From Toxonevra muliebris (taxonomy: Eukaryota; Arthropoda; Insecta; Diptera; Pallopteridae), in the NCBI GenBank assembly GCA_963691655.1, contig OY829329.1:61207408-61271407 (forward strand): DNA of 64,000 nucleotides. Direction: 5' to 3'. Shown here in pieces: positions 32,405-44,735 of the stretch; the stretch's first letter is position 1, and each line of letters begins with the position of its first letter. The translations under genes were made by a program, and so were the position numbers. The notes below the pieces were generated by a model. That model ran no database searches, was not told where the DNA came from, and worked only from the letters and a program-made list of their open reading frames with translations.

Positions 32405-32830
32405 AGAGCGATCATTTTGGCAACTCGCTCCAGGAAGAAAAGGCTCTTTCCGGAACCAAGTTCAAATCATTGCGAAACCATGATACTTGTCCGGAGGCCT
32501 AGTCTCAACACCAAGCCACTCATTACAGGACCACACCACTTATTTTGAGGTCAGTCCACTTATTCCGGAACCCAGTCACTAACTCCGTCACTCATTCCAG
32601 TATCAAGCCAATTAGTTTGGGCTCAAGCCACTCTTTCTGGAGCCAAGGCACTTTTGTCGAAACCAAACCATTGATTTCGTGAACAAGCTACTTATTCCGA
32701 GCCCAATCCATTAATTTTCGAACCACGTCCCTCATTTAAACACTAAGCCACTCGTTCCAGCTAAATCTCCCTCCCCCCCCCCTCTCAAGCCAATAATTTC
32801 AGAATCAACCCTGTCATTTTCTCATTTGTA
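32405..32830. repeat. 20-bp minisatellite (CCACTCATTCCGGAACCAAG type)
   Basis: Successive ~20-bp monomers such as CCACTTATTCCGGAACCCAG, CCAATTAGTTTGGGCTCAAG and CCACTCTTTCTGGAGCCAAG run through the region. It is GC-richer than its surroundings. Confidence 0.75.
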
Positions 32831-35800
32831 GCAAAGTATTGAGATATATGTAACCATTTTCAATAGGAATAGGGTGATTATGTAACAATTAATAGGTAGT
32901 GTATATAATAATGCAATGAAAGTTAATAATCCTTATTTAAAATAAGTATATTGATGTCTCAATTTCTGCCTTTGCTGCCTTATGGTAGGTGGCACATTCT
33001 ACACAATAAATAACCACATCAGTCTAGTGTTAAAATATGCCCGGTTTTGCCCGTTAGTTGTATTTGTTTTAGCGATGTCCTCAATTCTAAGTTTGTGGAA
33101 CTCAAGGGCAAAAGTATGAACAAATATTTTAATAGAAGGTTAAAAGAAACTTCACCAAACTAGTATAGTAGTTTTAGTATTTTGTTAGTAATTTTTTCAT
33201 TTGTGAGTGGTACATTTACTTTATTCACATCACAAATAATTTCTTTGGTATGTAAATTCTATTAACAACTTACTACAATAGACAAAGTTTCGATATTAAA
33301 ATTGATACAGTTTTTAAAAACTATAACATTTCTTTACAAGAGGAGTTTCTGAATGTTTCTTCTTATCAGAAATCTACTCTATGTAAGAACTGCGCTCCTC
33401 GATTTTCATGCTTCTAGATTGAATAGTTGGAGCTGCGTATTCATGAGTCACTGACTCATTGAATGAGTCAGTGAACTTAAATACATTTCTCTATACAATA
33501 AAAGTAGATAAAGTACGAGTTTATTGTAAACGAGTTTGTTGTGGTGTTAGCTTTACTATGTTTATCTTTTAATTGCACACATGTTCAACAATCCAAACAA
33601 CTGTAGTTAAATGTAATTATCTAATTATAAATGATAACGTAATACATAGTATTTAACAGGCAAAAGTGAAAGCAAAAGCAAAAGCAAGCCCAACAAAAAG
33701 CAATGGCAATTTTCTTTTGTTCTTATTAACACAAAAGTAAGCACAAGCCTAAATACACACATAGACTTACATATTAGATTTACTTGTATATGTATGATAT
33801 GCTTAATTTAACCAAGGTGTTTTTACCTTTTAATGTATTATTTTTCACTGCTGGACACGCAACGAAGCGCAACAAAATTGCAGCAAAAAAAAAAAAAACA
33901 ATAGCAAATAAAAACAAATAAAGCAAATATACATTACCAGCACGTCTAACTTCACTACTAATCTACCAAACAACCAAAATAACCTCCAGGTAAAACACCA
34001 AAAACAACAAAAGGAAACAAAAAAAATCTGTATGAAGGTATTGAAGTATAAATGTGTGTGTTTTTCTTTCTATGTATATTCTATTCTCTTCTTTGTTCTA
34101 GTACTTCGCACTTGTGATGGCATTGTTTTCACTTTCAACATTTGTATCTAGATACTTTTACACATATGTATGTTTGTGAGTATGTAAATGTATTTAAGTG
34201 TACGTGTGATAAACATTTGTATGTGTTAATTATAAATGTAAGCATTTTAACGCACCCTTAAGTACCGCAGTGAGCCAGAAATCACGAAAAAACATAAAGC
34301 AACCAAGTAGGAAATCGATTAACGATTAACTGAAGAAGCTATGAATTCGGATTTTGACCCTAGGATGTTTTGAGTCACCGATAGCTACTATATGCTCATA
34401 TGATTGAAAATTGGATTCGCCTTAAAACCAAATATAATTTTAGTAAATCTATCTTCAAATATTTTCCATTTGGTGAATTTAAAAAAAAAAAAAAAAAATT
34501 CTATATGGATCATAGAGACTCATTACTCTCCAATTCGCTAGTTTTACCTTAGTCTCAGTCTTATTCAGCACCAGGTTTAAAGCAGTCATAGGTATTAAGA
34601 CGTTTAATCATTTCACTTCCCAAAATTCATACTTCTAGACCTAATAGTTTGGATTAATCATAAATGAGTCAGTCAATGTCTCTTTTCGGATCTAAATGGA
34701 TTTTTGATTCAAGAACATAAGTTACACCCGATTCACAAAACATTCAACAAAGTCTGTATGGCTTTTTGCACGCTTGCCTTAGTCCTCCGTAAGTGGGAAT
34801 TTAAGTTGTCCGTTATATACTTGAGTTATTCAATTATCTATGCGGGGGCTTTGGGGATAAAGTTACATTTTCAAAAAAATATTATGGTTCATTGCAAACG
34901 AGAAAAAAGAAAAACAAAATTATAGCTTATGGGTATTTAAATTTCTGAGTGAAGGTAAGTTTGAATTCAAAAACCATTCAGACTTCTTCTACTTACACCT
35001 GATTTCTGAACTAGAAACAGAAAGTTGTTGATCTGGTTGGACTAAGGCCATTTAATCCTTCAATACATAGACCAGAATTCGGAACTGAAATTAGAAATGG
35101 ATTAAGGCCTCGATTACCCAGAGACCTGGATCCAGAACACAAAATTTCTAATCTTTTTGCAAATAAATACAATTGTAAAATTTTTCCATAAATTTAAGAG
35201 TGAAAAATGTTTACGAAGTAATATGAATTTTTAGGTCAAAACACTGTCCACTGTATTTAAAAAGCAGTTAGGCTGTTGAGCCTGAATTCAGGTCTGAACA
35301 GGTTTTTGTTTTTCATTAATATTTCTTCAAAAAAAATACTTCAGTATAAAAGTAATTTAATACCCAAACTTCGGATGTGTTGAGGAATGACTTTATTTCT
35401 GAGTAAGTGACAACATTTTCTACTGGGATGTCAGTGTGCGCAAGTGAAAGTGTAAAATGGAAAAATAATACTAGCGTTTTATGAAGTGTTAGCAATTGGT
35501 GTCGTGTCATTACAAATGCAGTTAAGATTTCATTTTCTCACTTTAAAATATGTGAATATTTGAACTTAAAACGAGTGAGTTAGTGGTCAAAAGGGCAATA
35601 TCGGTGAATCAAATAGATTGTTAAAGAAAAAAGCATATCGCAAATAAAATTCTTCTCATTGTTCGAACAAAATTTCAATTTCAGACGAGTTACTTTTAAA
35701 AACATTCAGCCTTTTCCACAAATCGCAATCGAACTATATCTTACTTAGTTGATAAGTACAGCAATCGTAAATACAATAGGATCTGCAATTCTACAGACCT

Positions 35801-36530
35801 CTACCCTACAAGTCTACTCTCAAGATTGAATTCACCTGTGTAAACCTAAATAGTTTTATTTAGAGGGAACCTGTTCTCAGTCAAAGTAGTCTCGGAATAT
35901 AAGAAAATTTCATGGTTGAACAAGCCTCATCCATTCGTTCTTCTAAAGGGGGCTCCACCCAACTTTTCCCCACAAAATACACTAATTTCAATTATCCTTT
36001 GCTTTTATAACTATAGTTAGCACCAACATCTCCTTAAATTTGGTGTAAAATATTTTTAAGTTTCAAATAGTGTCAAAAGTATTCAAAATTAGCTGAAATT
36101 CAAATTAGCGAATACAACACAAAATGCAAGTGTACATGCTTGACATCATAACCTCAAAATGTAGTGCAAAAGCTAAACACACACACACACAAAGAGAGAA
36201 AAGCTGAGCAAATTATGTTTTTAGAATATCAACCAGAAACTGTCGCTGGCAAAATACGGTTAGAAATTTCGTTGTCGTGTTTGGATTAGTATTTTTTTTT
36301 TACATTTTAGTTTTTATCGCGGTAAGCTGCTACTGCTACAAATATATGGTAAGGCTGCAACAATTCTATGGTGTTGGTTGTATGTGATTGTTATGGTTGG
36401 AGATGATAATGATAGCGGTGATAATGATGATGTTGCTAGAAATTGCGAAGGTTGGCATGTGTATGATATTTTTGTGTGAGATTTTATAATATTCTCTGTA
36501 GGTATATGAGAGCAATTTAGCAGGCTTATT
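32831..36530. other. Non-coding DNA with simple repeats
   Basis: No gene is supported. It contains an A run near 33887-33899, GCAAAA repeats near 33670-33690 and the AP-1-like palindrome at 33444-33474. It also has an A run near 34482-34498 and CA tracts near 36178-36192. Confidence 0.5.
33444..33474. promoter_or_regulatory. Palindrome with three AP-1-type sites
   Basis: Within 31 bp there are three matches to the TGAGTCA/TGACTCA consensus (33444-33450, 33452-33458, 33464-33470). The last two lie in a 27-bp perfect inverted repeat (TCACTGACTCATT-G-AATGAGTCAGTGA). Whether Jun/Fos-type factors bind here is inference; no nearby gene is identified. Confidence 0.4.
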
Positions 36531-37250
36531 TTTTGACTTACTCACTGCCGGAATGACTGACTCACAAACTGACTGGCTTACTGACTGGCTGCTGACTGGC
36601 TTAATTAGTAACTGACTAAATTACTGATGTACTCCTTATCTGGCTAACGGTGTGCCTTTCTCACTCCCTAATTGCCTCACTAGCTAAATCGGTTTACTCA
36701 TTTACTGACTGGAGGCTTACAGACTAACTACTGATTGAATCAGTAAGCGTTTTACTAACTGATTCACTAACTAAATAATTCGCTGTCTCGCTGAATAAAG
36801 TCATTCTTTGGTTCACTCACTAATGGTGTCACTAACTAGTTCTTTCATTAACTGACTCACAGTTTTCCTCACTATCTGCTTCATTGATAGACTCACTAAT
36901 TAACTCACTGGCAGACTCACTGACAAATTCACAAATTGACTCACGAAATTCCTAAATTCTTGACTCTTTTGATTCTCTGGCTGGCTGGTTTACTGACTAA
37001 CCCACAAAAAACTTATCGCTGAATGACTCACTGATTCATTAACGCTCAGCCTGAGCTACTATGCTCAGAAACTTCAAATTTTTTTTCATCCATAAGATAT
37101 ATATTAATTTAGTCACTGACTGGTTCACTACCAGAGTGAGTCATTGGCATTAACTAACTCACTGACAAAGTCTCTACTTGACTTGATATGCTGACTAGCT
37201 AACCATATGCTTCACTAACTGACTGACTTCCTTACCTAATAAAAAACAGA
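36530..37250. repeat. Degenerate ACTGACTCACTAACTG-type array
   Basis: About 700 bp of short, irregular units of ACTGACT, CACTAACT and TTACTGACTGGC. The order is too poor to give a firm period. Confidence 0.6.
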
Positions 37251-38040
37251 CTCACAAACTCTCAATCTGAACCACTAAACTAAGATTCATGACATTTGAT
37301 TTCTTCAATTTCCATCAAGGAGTGGCAATAATTTAAAACAGCGTATACTTGTAACTAAAGCAACAAAAATAGTGAAATTCAGTTTATAAGTGCACGCGGA
37401 GAATTTTTAGATTGAATATGGACGGTATTGGGAAAAAGGGTATGGCATATAAGACCAAAAAATGGGCATGAAATAGAGTTAAGGGCGTGATACTTCCCAT
37501 GCAACTGAGTGCTATGTATACAAAACAGAAAATTAAGATCTTTCGCGTAGATAAAAGTTAATTAAAGTATTCACCATACAGAAAATGAGCGATATTATGT
37601 GTGTAGGCGTGGTATTTTTTATACACACATTTACTACAAAACTAACGTCGCTTTATATAGAATTCAGTTGGTTTATAACTTGCTATATAACTAGATATTG
37701 GAACGATTGCTCAAAAGCTTAAGAATTATATTTTCGTATGCAAAGAACCCTACTAGATGTCAGGGGTCTACCATGACTACTAGCAGATTCAAGAGGGGAA
37801 GAAAATTTTAAGAATTAAGCCCCTATTTTTTCGATAAATATCTTATACATTACGATAATTGGTAACTTAATCAAATTTTATTTCAGGAACTAAAATTGCT
37901 AAGCTCTCATTCCTCCCTCTCTCTCTGAAGTCGCTAATCCTCATACCCAACTGATTTTGCAGGTTTACACTTTTTTGCTGATGCAATCGAAATCGAGTAT
38001 AAGTAGATGGGTTCGAAGAAACATGTGGTTTAATTTAGGC
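37251..38040. other. Non-coding DNA, possible diverged Helitron-like core
   Basis: Phrases such as GGGCGTGATACTTCCCATG and GTGTAGGCGTGGTATTTTTTAT resemble the core phrase GGACGTGGCACTTCCCATA in the Helitron-like element at 19490-21290. No ends are visible. Confidence 0.3.
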
Positions 38041-38290
38041 TTAGTTAGGTTTAGTTAGTGGCGGTTAATGTGCTGGACCGCTAAGCAGGATGTCCAGGTT
38101 CGACTCTCTTCACGATAAAAAAAATCGAAAATAGGAAATTACTTTTTTCTACACAACATAATTTTTTTCGCAGGCAATAGCTTACATCCAACAGAAAAAA
38201 TTACATAAAAAAGCTCTTCACTTTGCCGTTCGGACTCGACATAAAACAGTAGGTCTCTTCTATTTGAGTATAAATGCGATCACACATATG
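38041..38290 (+). mobile_element. tRNA-derived SINE, split by a hAT element
   Basis: A tRNA-like head (TAGTGGCGGTTAATGTGCTG ... GTCCAGGTTCGACTCTC) carries A-box and B-box-like sequence (B box GGTTCGACTC near 38097). A body with GCCGTTCGGACTCGACATAA follows. The sequence is interrupted at 38299 by the hAT element and appears to resume after 39340 with TGTGTGGGAAGCG. The true 3' end is unclear. Confidence 0.55.
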
Positions 38291-38298
38291 GTACAGCA

Positions 38299-39331
38299 CA
38301 GGGCCGGAGCCAGAAATTTTTTTCGGGGAGGATTTTCATTCGAAAAAAATATTCATAAATATTCGATGATACATTAGATGGACCCTATAAAATTATAATT
38401 TTAGGAAAAATTTTCCGATTTTTTTTAATCTTAACCTCAAAAAAATGGCCAAAAGTGACAAAAAATTCACAGAATAATCAAATTAAATTTTTTCAAATAA
38501 ATATTATTCAATGTGCATTCTAATGCATTTTTTTTATCGTGAGGGACATAATTTCATTAACTCATTGAGTTCCCACTACTGATGATGTACCCAACCTCAA
38601 AAAACTTACCAAAAATAGTAGAGGCTCATTTTTTTCAAATGATCATCATTGGGAATTTGAGCCATTATCAATGATAAGGAACCCGGATGAGGTTGGCTTA
38701 TATTCCATAAATTCGTGAAGTCACAGCATTGAAAGAGATCTTTCTAGTCGTGGTGCTTTGAGCAATAATGCGTTAAAAAATTAATTATATTTTAAGATTG
38801 CCACCTCCATCTTATTAGCAAAACTGCATGGGATTTGCTAATAAGATGGAGTTTTTGCGAAAGAATTTTTCTCGTAGAACACGAATCTGAGGTCAAAACT
38901 TCTCATCACGTCACGTTTTAGGAAAAAAAAATGGGGTTCAAGCAAGTCTAATTTTACAAGGATCCGATAATTTTTTCTATTTTTTATTAATTTTTAAACT
39001 TTTCAAACTGATTCAGGACGAAACTTTAAATCAAAAACAGTTACTGACCTAGAAAAACTATGAATGCAGGAGTGCTCAGTATCCATTTCTCTTTTTGAAT
39101 TCGTAGTCAAACCTCATGTCGAAGATAACAAATCGATTTCAAATTTATTTTTTTATTTGACTTTTTAGAAGAAAAAAAAACCAATGGAAGTAAAAAATAT
39201 CGTTAAATAGATTTTATTTTGACTTTTTTTCCATCCATTGGCAATTAATCTCAAAAATAAGAATAAAGTTTCCACATTTCGGGGGTTTGGGGGTCAGAAC
39301 CCCCAAAACCTCCCCCCTAAATACGGCCTTG
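38299..39331. mobile_element. hAT-superfamily non-autonomous element (1033 bp)
   Basis: The ends are CAGGGCCGGAGCCAG on the left and, reversed, CAAGGCCGTATTTAG on the right. The exact 8-bp duplication GTACAGCA flanks it (38291-38298, 39332-39339), as expected for hAT insertion. Inside there is an 18-bp hairpin stem, CTCCATCTTATTAGCAAA (38805-38822) against its complement (38834-38851). No transposase is present. A related inverted copy lies at 54072 onward. Confidence 0.8.
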
Positions 39332-39339
39332 GTACAGCA

Positions 39340-40103
39340 TGTGTGGGAAGCGCTCAGTCTCCATGGGCTGTTGTGATATAAAAAAAGAGAATAAGTTCCA
39401 AAAACCACCGCTAGAGGGCATTTCTCACACGAATGGGCTATTAAAATCATAAAAATAAGAGTTCTAATCGACTTATTCTTTTGATATTTACATAAATCAT
39501 TACAAATGATTTTTTAATGCAAAGAATATTACATAGCTCATATGAGTTTTGAAATTTACTACTAGAGGGCACCTCATTTTTAAGCTATAACTATTATGAG
39601 AACGTAGAAAAAGCTGTAAGAATCTACGAAATAACTTAACATCCGTCAGAACTTTAATTAAGAAATTAATTAAGAAATTTGAAAACAAAAATGTTAAGAT
39701 ATTATGAAAATATGCAGATGTGCATTGGCGACACACGCATTAATGACTATTTAAATGACAAATATATAAATAAGAAATCTCTTAAATAAATTAGAAATTG
39801 AAGTTACTGCTATTTTTTGGAGATAAACCTACACACATGCAATATTCATATACATACATACATACATACATACATACATTTGTATATGTATGGTTGTACA
39901 AGTTAATAGCTTTTCGATAAGACATAAAACCACAAAGCAGCAGCAACAGCAGCACAAAAGTCATAAAAATCTTATACTATGTTTATGTAAGTATATATAT
40001 TTTAATAATACTTAAGTATTGTGGTATTTTAGCTGTTGTCGTTCTTGTTGTTGTTATTGCGTTATCAAAAATTTATAACAATTTCTTTTGGGGTTATTAT
40101 TAT

Positions 40104-40145
<42 letters not shown>

Positions 40146-41599
40146 ACGTTCCCTCTTCACTAGCGTTTTAGCTTTCTGCTTTAGTTATGCATAATCTGGC
40201 GACTTATAGCAATAACACACGAAAATTCCATTTAAGTATTTGCCAATAAGCCAAAGGTATACACAAAAAAAAAAAAAAAATAACAACAAGAATATATATA
40301 GGTCCACAAAGACATACATGCATAGAAACATATATGCATATAGACCGCTAAATATATACATACATATAGTATATAAAAATATTGCTGAAAGTAAACATAA
40401 ACACGCATTTCACACACACGCACACATGCGTACATAAAAGTATTGAGTATAAGCTCGAGAATGCATTTAATATCAATACGCAATATAACCCACACATACA
40501 TACAAACACACACTACATACACACACAAAAGGATAATAATAAACAAAGAAATTCCTTTAAGTGATAAAAGAAAGTAAAATGTTAAAGAGAAAAAAAAAAT
40601 ATTTTAGTTGTATTGACAACGCTGCGATGTTGGCTTAGGTATGTATAAAAAAAGCATATCCACACATATATATGGACATATAAACAAACTTACATTCACA
40701 CAAAAGGAATCCAAACCAATCCAAACAAAAAAAAAAAAAAGGACACCAAAAAATAGGTTTATTGTTAAAGAACAACAACAGCAAATAGCAGTAATAACAA
40801 CAACAACAACATACACACATATATATGAAAAGAAAAAAAAGAACAGAAAATGAAAACCAAAGCCAAAGCCAATATTAATAATATTAAAAGGAAATCGCAT
40901 AACAATACATGCAGCTTTATTTGTCCTTTCTTACTCTTGTACTTTGCACTGGTTAAAGAAGAGAGTGGGGAAGAAATTATTAGTGGCCAAAGAAAAAAAC
41001 AAAAAAAAACAAAAATGTGCGTAGCGTAAAAAAATGTGTGAAAGAAAAGAAAAAGGGCAAGGCTGTAAATAAAAGGATTGTCGCTTGGGCGCGTAGGGCA
41101 ACGAAAAAATCAATTTATTTTTTTATTTTTATTATTGCAGGCATAAAATACACACAAGTTCATATATAAATACAAAAATATATATTAAATGAAGGTATTA
41201 TAAATTAATCAAAAGGTGAAATGGAAAAGTTCTAGCAGGGCACTCAATTAATTTAATTCAATGGCTATATCTTTAAAAGTTTCTGGGTTTTTCAGGGCAT
41301 ATATACTATATATAGAATTAGTCAATGTTTCATCAAATGATAAAAAGGTGATAAGTTCGAAATGGAAATAAAATTATTATTCAACGAAATTTTGGCTCAG
41401 ATGAAACATATTGAGATTAAACCGATTTGATTGAGAGTTGATACTAATTGGCTTTTTAATCAGAAGTCCCAATTACAAATCGATAGATGCAGTATGACAG
41501 ACCAAAGCACGTAAATGGATCCAATACCTTGAATTCTGAAATAAGCTGATCGCATGTTCCAAGAGTATAAATTGTTTTTGACTTCAAACATTTTTGTCA
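39340..41599. other. Non-coding DNA rich in microsatellites
   Basis: Includes (CATA)n at 39848-39878, (TC)n at 40109-40146, A runs near 40264-40280 and 40729-40740, and CA tracts. Two copies of CTAGAGGGCA (about 39411 and 39562) suggest a small dispersed repeat. No gene is supported. Confidence 0.5.
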
Positions 41600-41681
41600 A
41601 TTCGTCGCCTGAGAATTGATTTGGCGTATAGGCATAGGAATTCCTATACACATACGCCAAATCAATTCTCAGGCGACGAAT
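41600..41681. repeat. 82-bp near-perfect palindrome
   Basis: The outer 30 bp of each arm (ATTCGTCGCCTGAGAATTGA...) are perfectly inverted. The inner 11 bp pair with three mismatches around a central GGAATTCC, so there is almost no loop. The A/T-rich sequence just outside also shows weak inverted similarity. This could be a fold-back element core or a hairpin-forming locus. Confidence 0.85.
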
Positions 41682-41814
41682 AGTTTTAAATACAAAAATT
41701 TGAATTGAAAATTCCAACCTAGTGGAACAAAAATTTCCTATGAAATTGTGCAATAGGAGTAGATAAAAATATTTCAGGATCTAAAGGGTTAAGAAACATC
41801 TGCCCTTTATCTTA

Positions 41815-42560
41815 TTTTTCTCTCAAACTCCCTTCCTTTTCTCTCCCAGTCGGATCTAGAAATTATAATAAGAGGAGCAGCCATCAAAAGATTTACTGGA
41901 AAAGGAGAAGGCTAATCTCCAAAACTGAAACACAAATGCGCTAGCATCCAGTTCAGGGAATTTCTTTCTCACCTTTTTTTCTCTCACCTTTATGTTTGTC
42001 ATTCTATTTCCTTTCACTATTTTTTCCTTTTCCGTTTTTCTCTTTGTTTTACGATTTTTTTTTATCACTTTTTTTATTTCTTTATTTTTACTCCCTCTCC
42101 GGGAACCTTGCGCTCCTCTTATTTCGATCTCTATCATTATTTCTCCTTATTCTTTCTTCATAGGGTTCTCTTTCCTCTCTCCCTTTCTCTTTCCTTTGCC
42201 GCTCCATTTCTTACTCTCGCTTTTCTCTCTTCTCTTTTTCTCCTCTTTCGCACACCGTTTATCCTTCTGTGTTTTTCAGCCCTCTCTCTAATTCACCATC
42301 CTTATTTCTTCATTTCTAATCTCTCCCCCTTTCTTTGTCCCAGAATAGCACTTGTTTTTCTCTTTCATCTCACTTTTTTGCATTGTCCTTCTTCCTTTCC
42401 CCCCTCCTATCTTTTATTACTCCTCCATCTCTCTTTCACCTCCATCGTTCTCACCCCTTCCTCTCTCTACCTCTCCCGTTAACTTTGTTACCCCTCTCTT
42501 ACCATTCTCTTTTACCTCTTTCTCTTACATCTCTCCCTCTTACCCGCGTTCCCTCTCCTC
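41815..42560. repeat. Long polypyrimidine tract (C/T on + strand)
   Basis: About 740 bp consist largely of C and T (CTCTCCCTTTCTCTTTCC type). The several long S/L/F-rich frames here are composition artefacts. Confidence 0.8.
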
Positions 42561-42599
42561 CTCAATCCCATTTTTCCCACAATGGAGGCCAACTACTAA

Positions 42600-44165
42600 A
42601 CTAGTTTTCTCAATTCAAACCGAAATCAATGTGTTTTTATGATATCCTTTATACCTGAATTGCCTTTCAGTAGTGAGTGACAAAAACCTAATATAAACCT
42701 GCTCATACATACATAAATATGGGCACAAAACAAACTTAAAACATACAGCATTAGCTAAAGATAATTAGTTGCACTTCCTACATTCTTTCAAATGTGGCCA
42801 GTTGCTTTAGTATACATATATTTTATAAACTACTACAGACTACAACAATATCATAGCAACACTTTCATAACAATCATTTCAACTTTTCCGCAAATTGTAA
42901 AAAACTTTTTTTATTATTATTATTATTTTGTTACTAACTACAACTAAAAACTTCAATGGTGAAGAGGGAGAAAATGTAACAAAAAAAAAAAAAAAACAGA
43001 AACAAATTAAATTGCTACATATCCTTTTCCTCAAACTCAATTCAATTCAACTCGGACGCAAACTCCACTGCAAATGAAACGAAACTAAACCTAAAAATGA
43101 ATGTATGAGGTTCTGTTTCCTACAACACTCACCCCTCAATCTCTTCGCTACTGTTGTGGGCTATCAACTTTGCTTGCTTTGCGCTGTCGATTATGGTTTT
43201 ATTGTGGTTTCCGCTGTTTTGACAAAACTTACTACGTACTGTCAACGAAAGAGACAGGATAGAAAGCAACAACAACAGCAACAATAACCAGAACAAAAAA
43301 CAACATTGAAAGTGACTTCAATATAAAAGAACCAGTGGAAAGTAATGGCAACATTTGAAATTCATGCCAGATCAAACGAAAATAAAGAGGGAGAGAAAGA
43401 GAAGAACAGAAAAAAAGAGAATGAGACTTTACAACCAAATAACATAAGCGGATGCATGTCAACATTTATGCTTTGCAGCATTTTCACTCTAGTTACACAG
43501 TAAAAAAATTTTATATAATTAAGTCTTTGTATTCCTAACTCAAACTGAAAAGTCGTAAACAATACTAAATTTGGAAACCAGTTTGAAATTGAAGCGGAAT
43601 GTGTAAATGGTAAGAGAAAAATGCACAACTCATCGCTCAATAAGGCTCTGTTAAATTATTCCAATATTTATCTCAGTGTATTTATGTCAATAGCCTTTTT
43701 GCATTAGTTTTCATACTCTTTGAGTTTACTTCTTCTTCTTTTTCGTTTTCTTTTTTTTCTGTTTTTAATTTTTGGTTTGGCACTTAAGCTTTTTTCTGCG
43801 AAAAAAAAAAAAATAAAAATATAAACACTGCGAATTTTATTTTATTTTTGCTGTTGTTCTTTTATTTGTTTAGAACAAGAAGGCATGAGCGACAAGATTT
43901 TTACTGTAAATGACATTTTAATTGCCGCATTCCGGTGGTCACATCTTCATAATTGCATACAACATTTGTGCTTTGTATTGTTGATGTTTATACAACAACA
44001 AGTGAAAGAAAAATATGCGATGCTAAACGATTTTACTTTGTATTGAAATTTAAAATATTTTCACTTATGAGAGGAACGCAGGGGGAAGAAGATAAAAGGT
44101 TAGCAGTTTAAAGTACTTTGACCCTTATTATAAAATAAATATTTACACTCAGGAAAAAGATTTAG
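42600..44165. other. Non-coding DNA, no gene seen
   Basis: AT-rich sequence with (CAA)/(CAG) tracts near 43265-43285, A runs near 42983-42997 and 43801-43812, and a (TTA)n tract near 42914-42928. Confidence 0.5.
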
Positions 44166-44735
44166 ACGAATTAACTGGAAAAATTGTTGGAATCAAGAAG
44201 GGGGGAAGGGATGAAGGATTGTGAGGAAAAGGAAAGATGAGAAGAGAAGGAGAGAGAGAAAAGAGGAATGAGGGAGAGAGAAAGAGGTCGATGCGAGAGA
44301 AGGGAAGAAAAAGCGGAGATAAGATAAATAGAAAAAGAGAGAGAGAGAGAAGAGACAGGAAGAAAACGGGGGGAGAGAGTGATAGAAAAATGAGAGGAAG
44401 AAGGTGGAGTGAGGGAAAGTAACAGAGACAGATAGGAAAGAGAGGGAGAAATATTGGAAAAAGAGGGAGGGAGAGGGATAGAGAAGGGAAAGGCGGAAAA
44501 GAAAAGGGACGAAAAGAGAGGGATAGAGAAGGTAAAGAGAGAAAAGAAAAGGCACGAAGAGAGAGAGAGAGAGAGAACAAGAAAAAGGAAGACATAAAGG
44601 GGAACAAGAGAGGAAGAGAAAAAGGAGAAAGAGAGAAAAATAGTGAGAGAGAGGGAAAAAGAAGGAAACAGAGGGAGATCGAAAGGTGAAAGAAGGTAAG
44701 ATAAGGAGAGAAGAAGAAGGAAAAATAAACCTCTC
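44165..44735. repeat. Long polypurine tract (A/G on + strand)
   Basis: About 570 bp almost entirely of A and G (GAGAGAGAAAAGAGG type). It is the strand-opposite counterpart in composition of the tract at 41815-42560. The minus-strand frame of 218 codons is a composition artefact. Confidence 0.8.

Noticed and set aside
38061..38110. Functional tRNA gene
   Set aside because: Only A/B-box-like sequence remains and it is joined to a SINE body typical of tRNA-derived repeats.
39848..39878. (CATA)n tract as a regulatory element
   Set aside because: Ordinary microsatellite of a kind repeated many times in the window.
41992..42642. Four overlapping + frames of ~90-124 codons, apparently membrane-like
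   Set aside because: They lie in the polypyrimidine tract and differ only in register; no start context or family signature.
43105..43287. 60-codon + frame with a hydrophobic start resembling a small secreted protein
   Set aside because: It ends in a poly-Q tract from a CAA/CAG microsatellite and has no other support.
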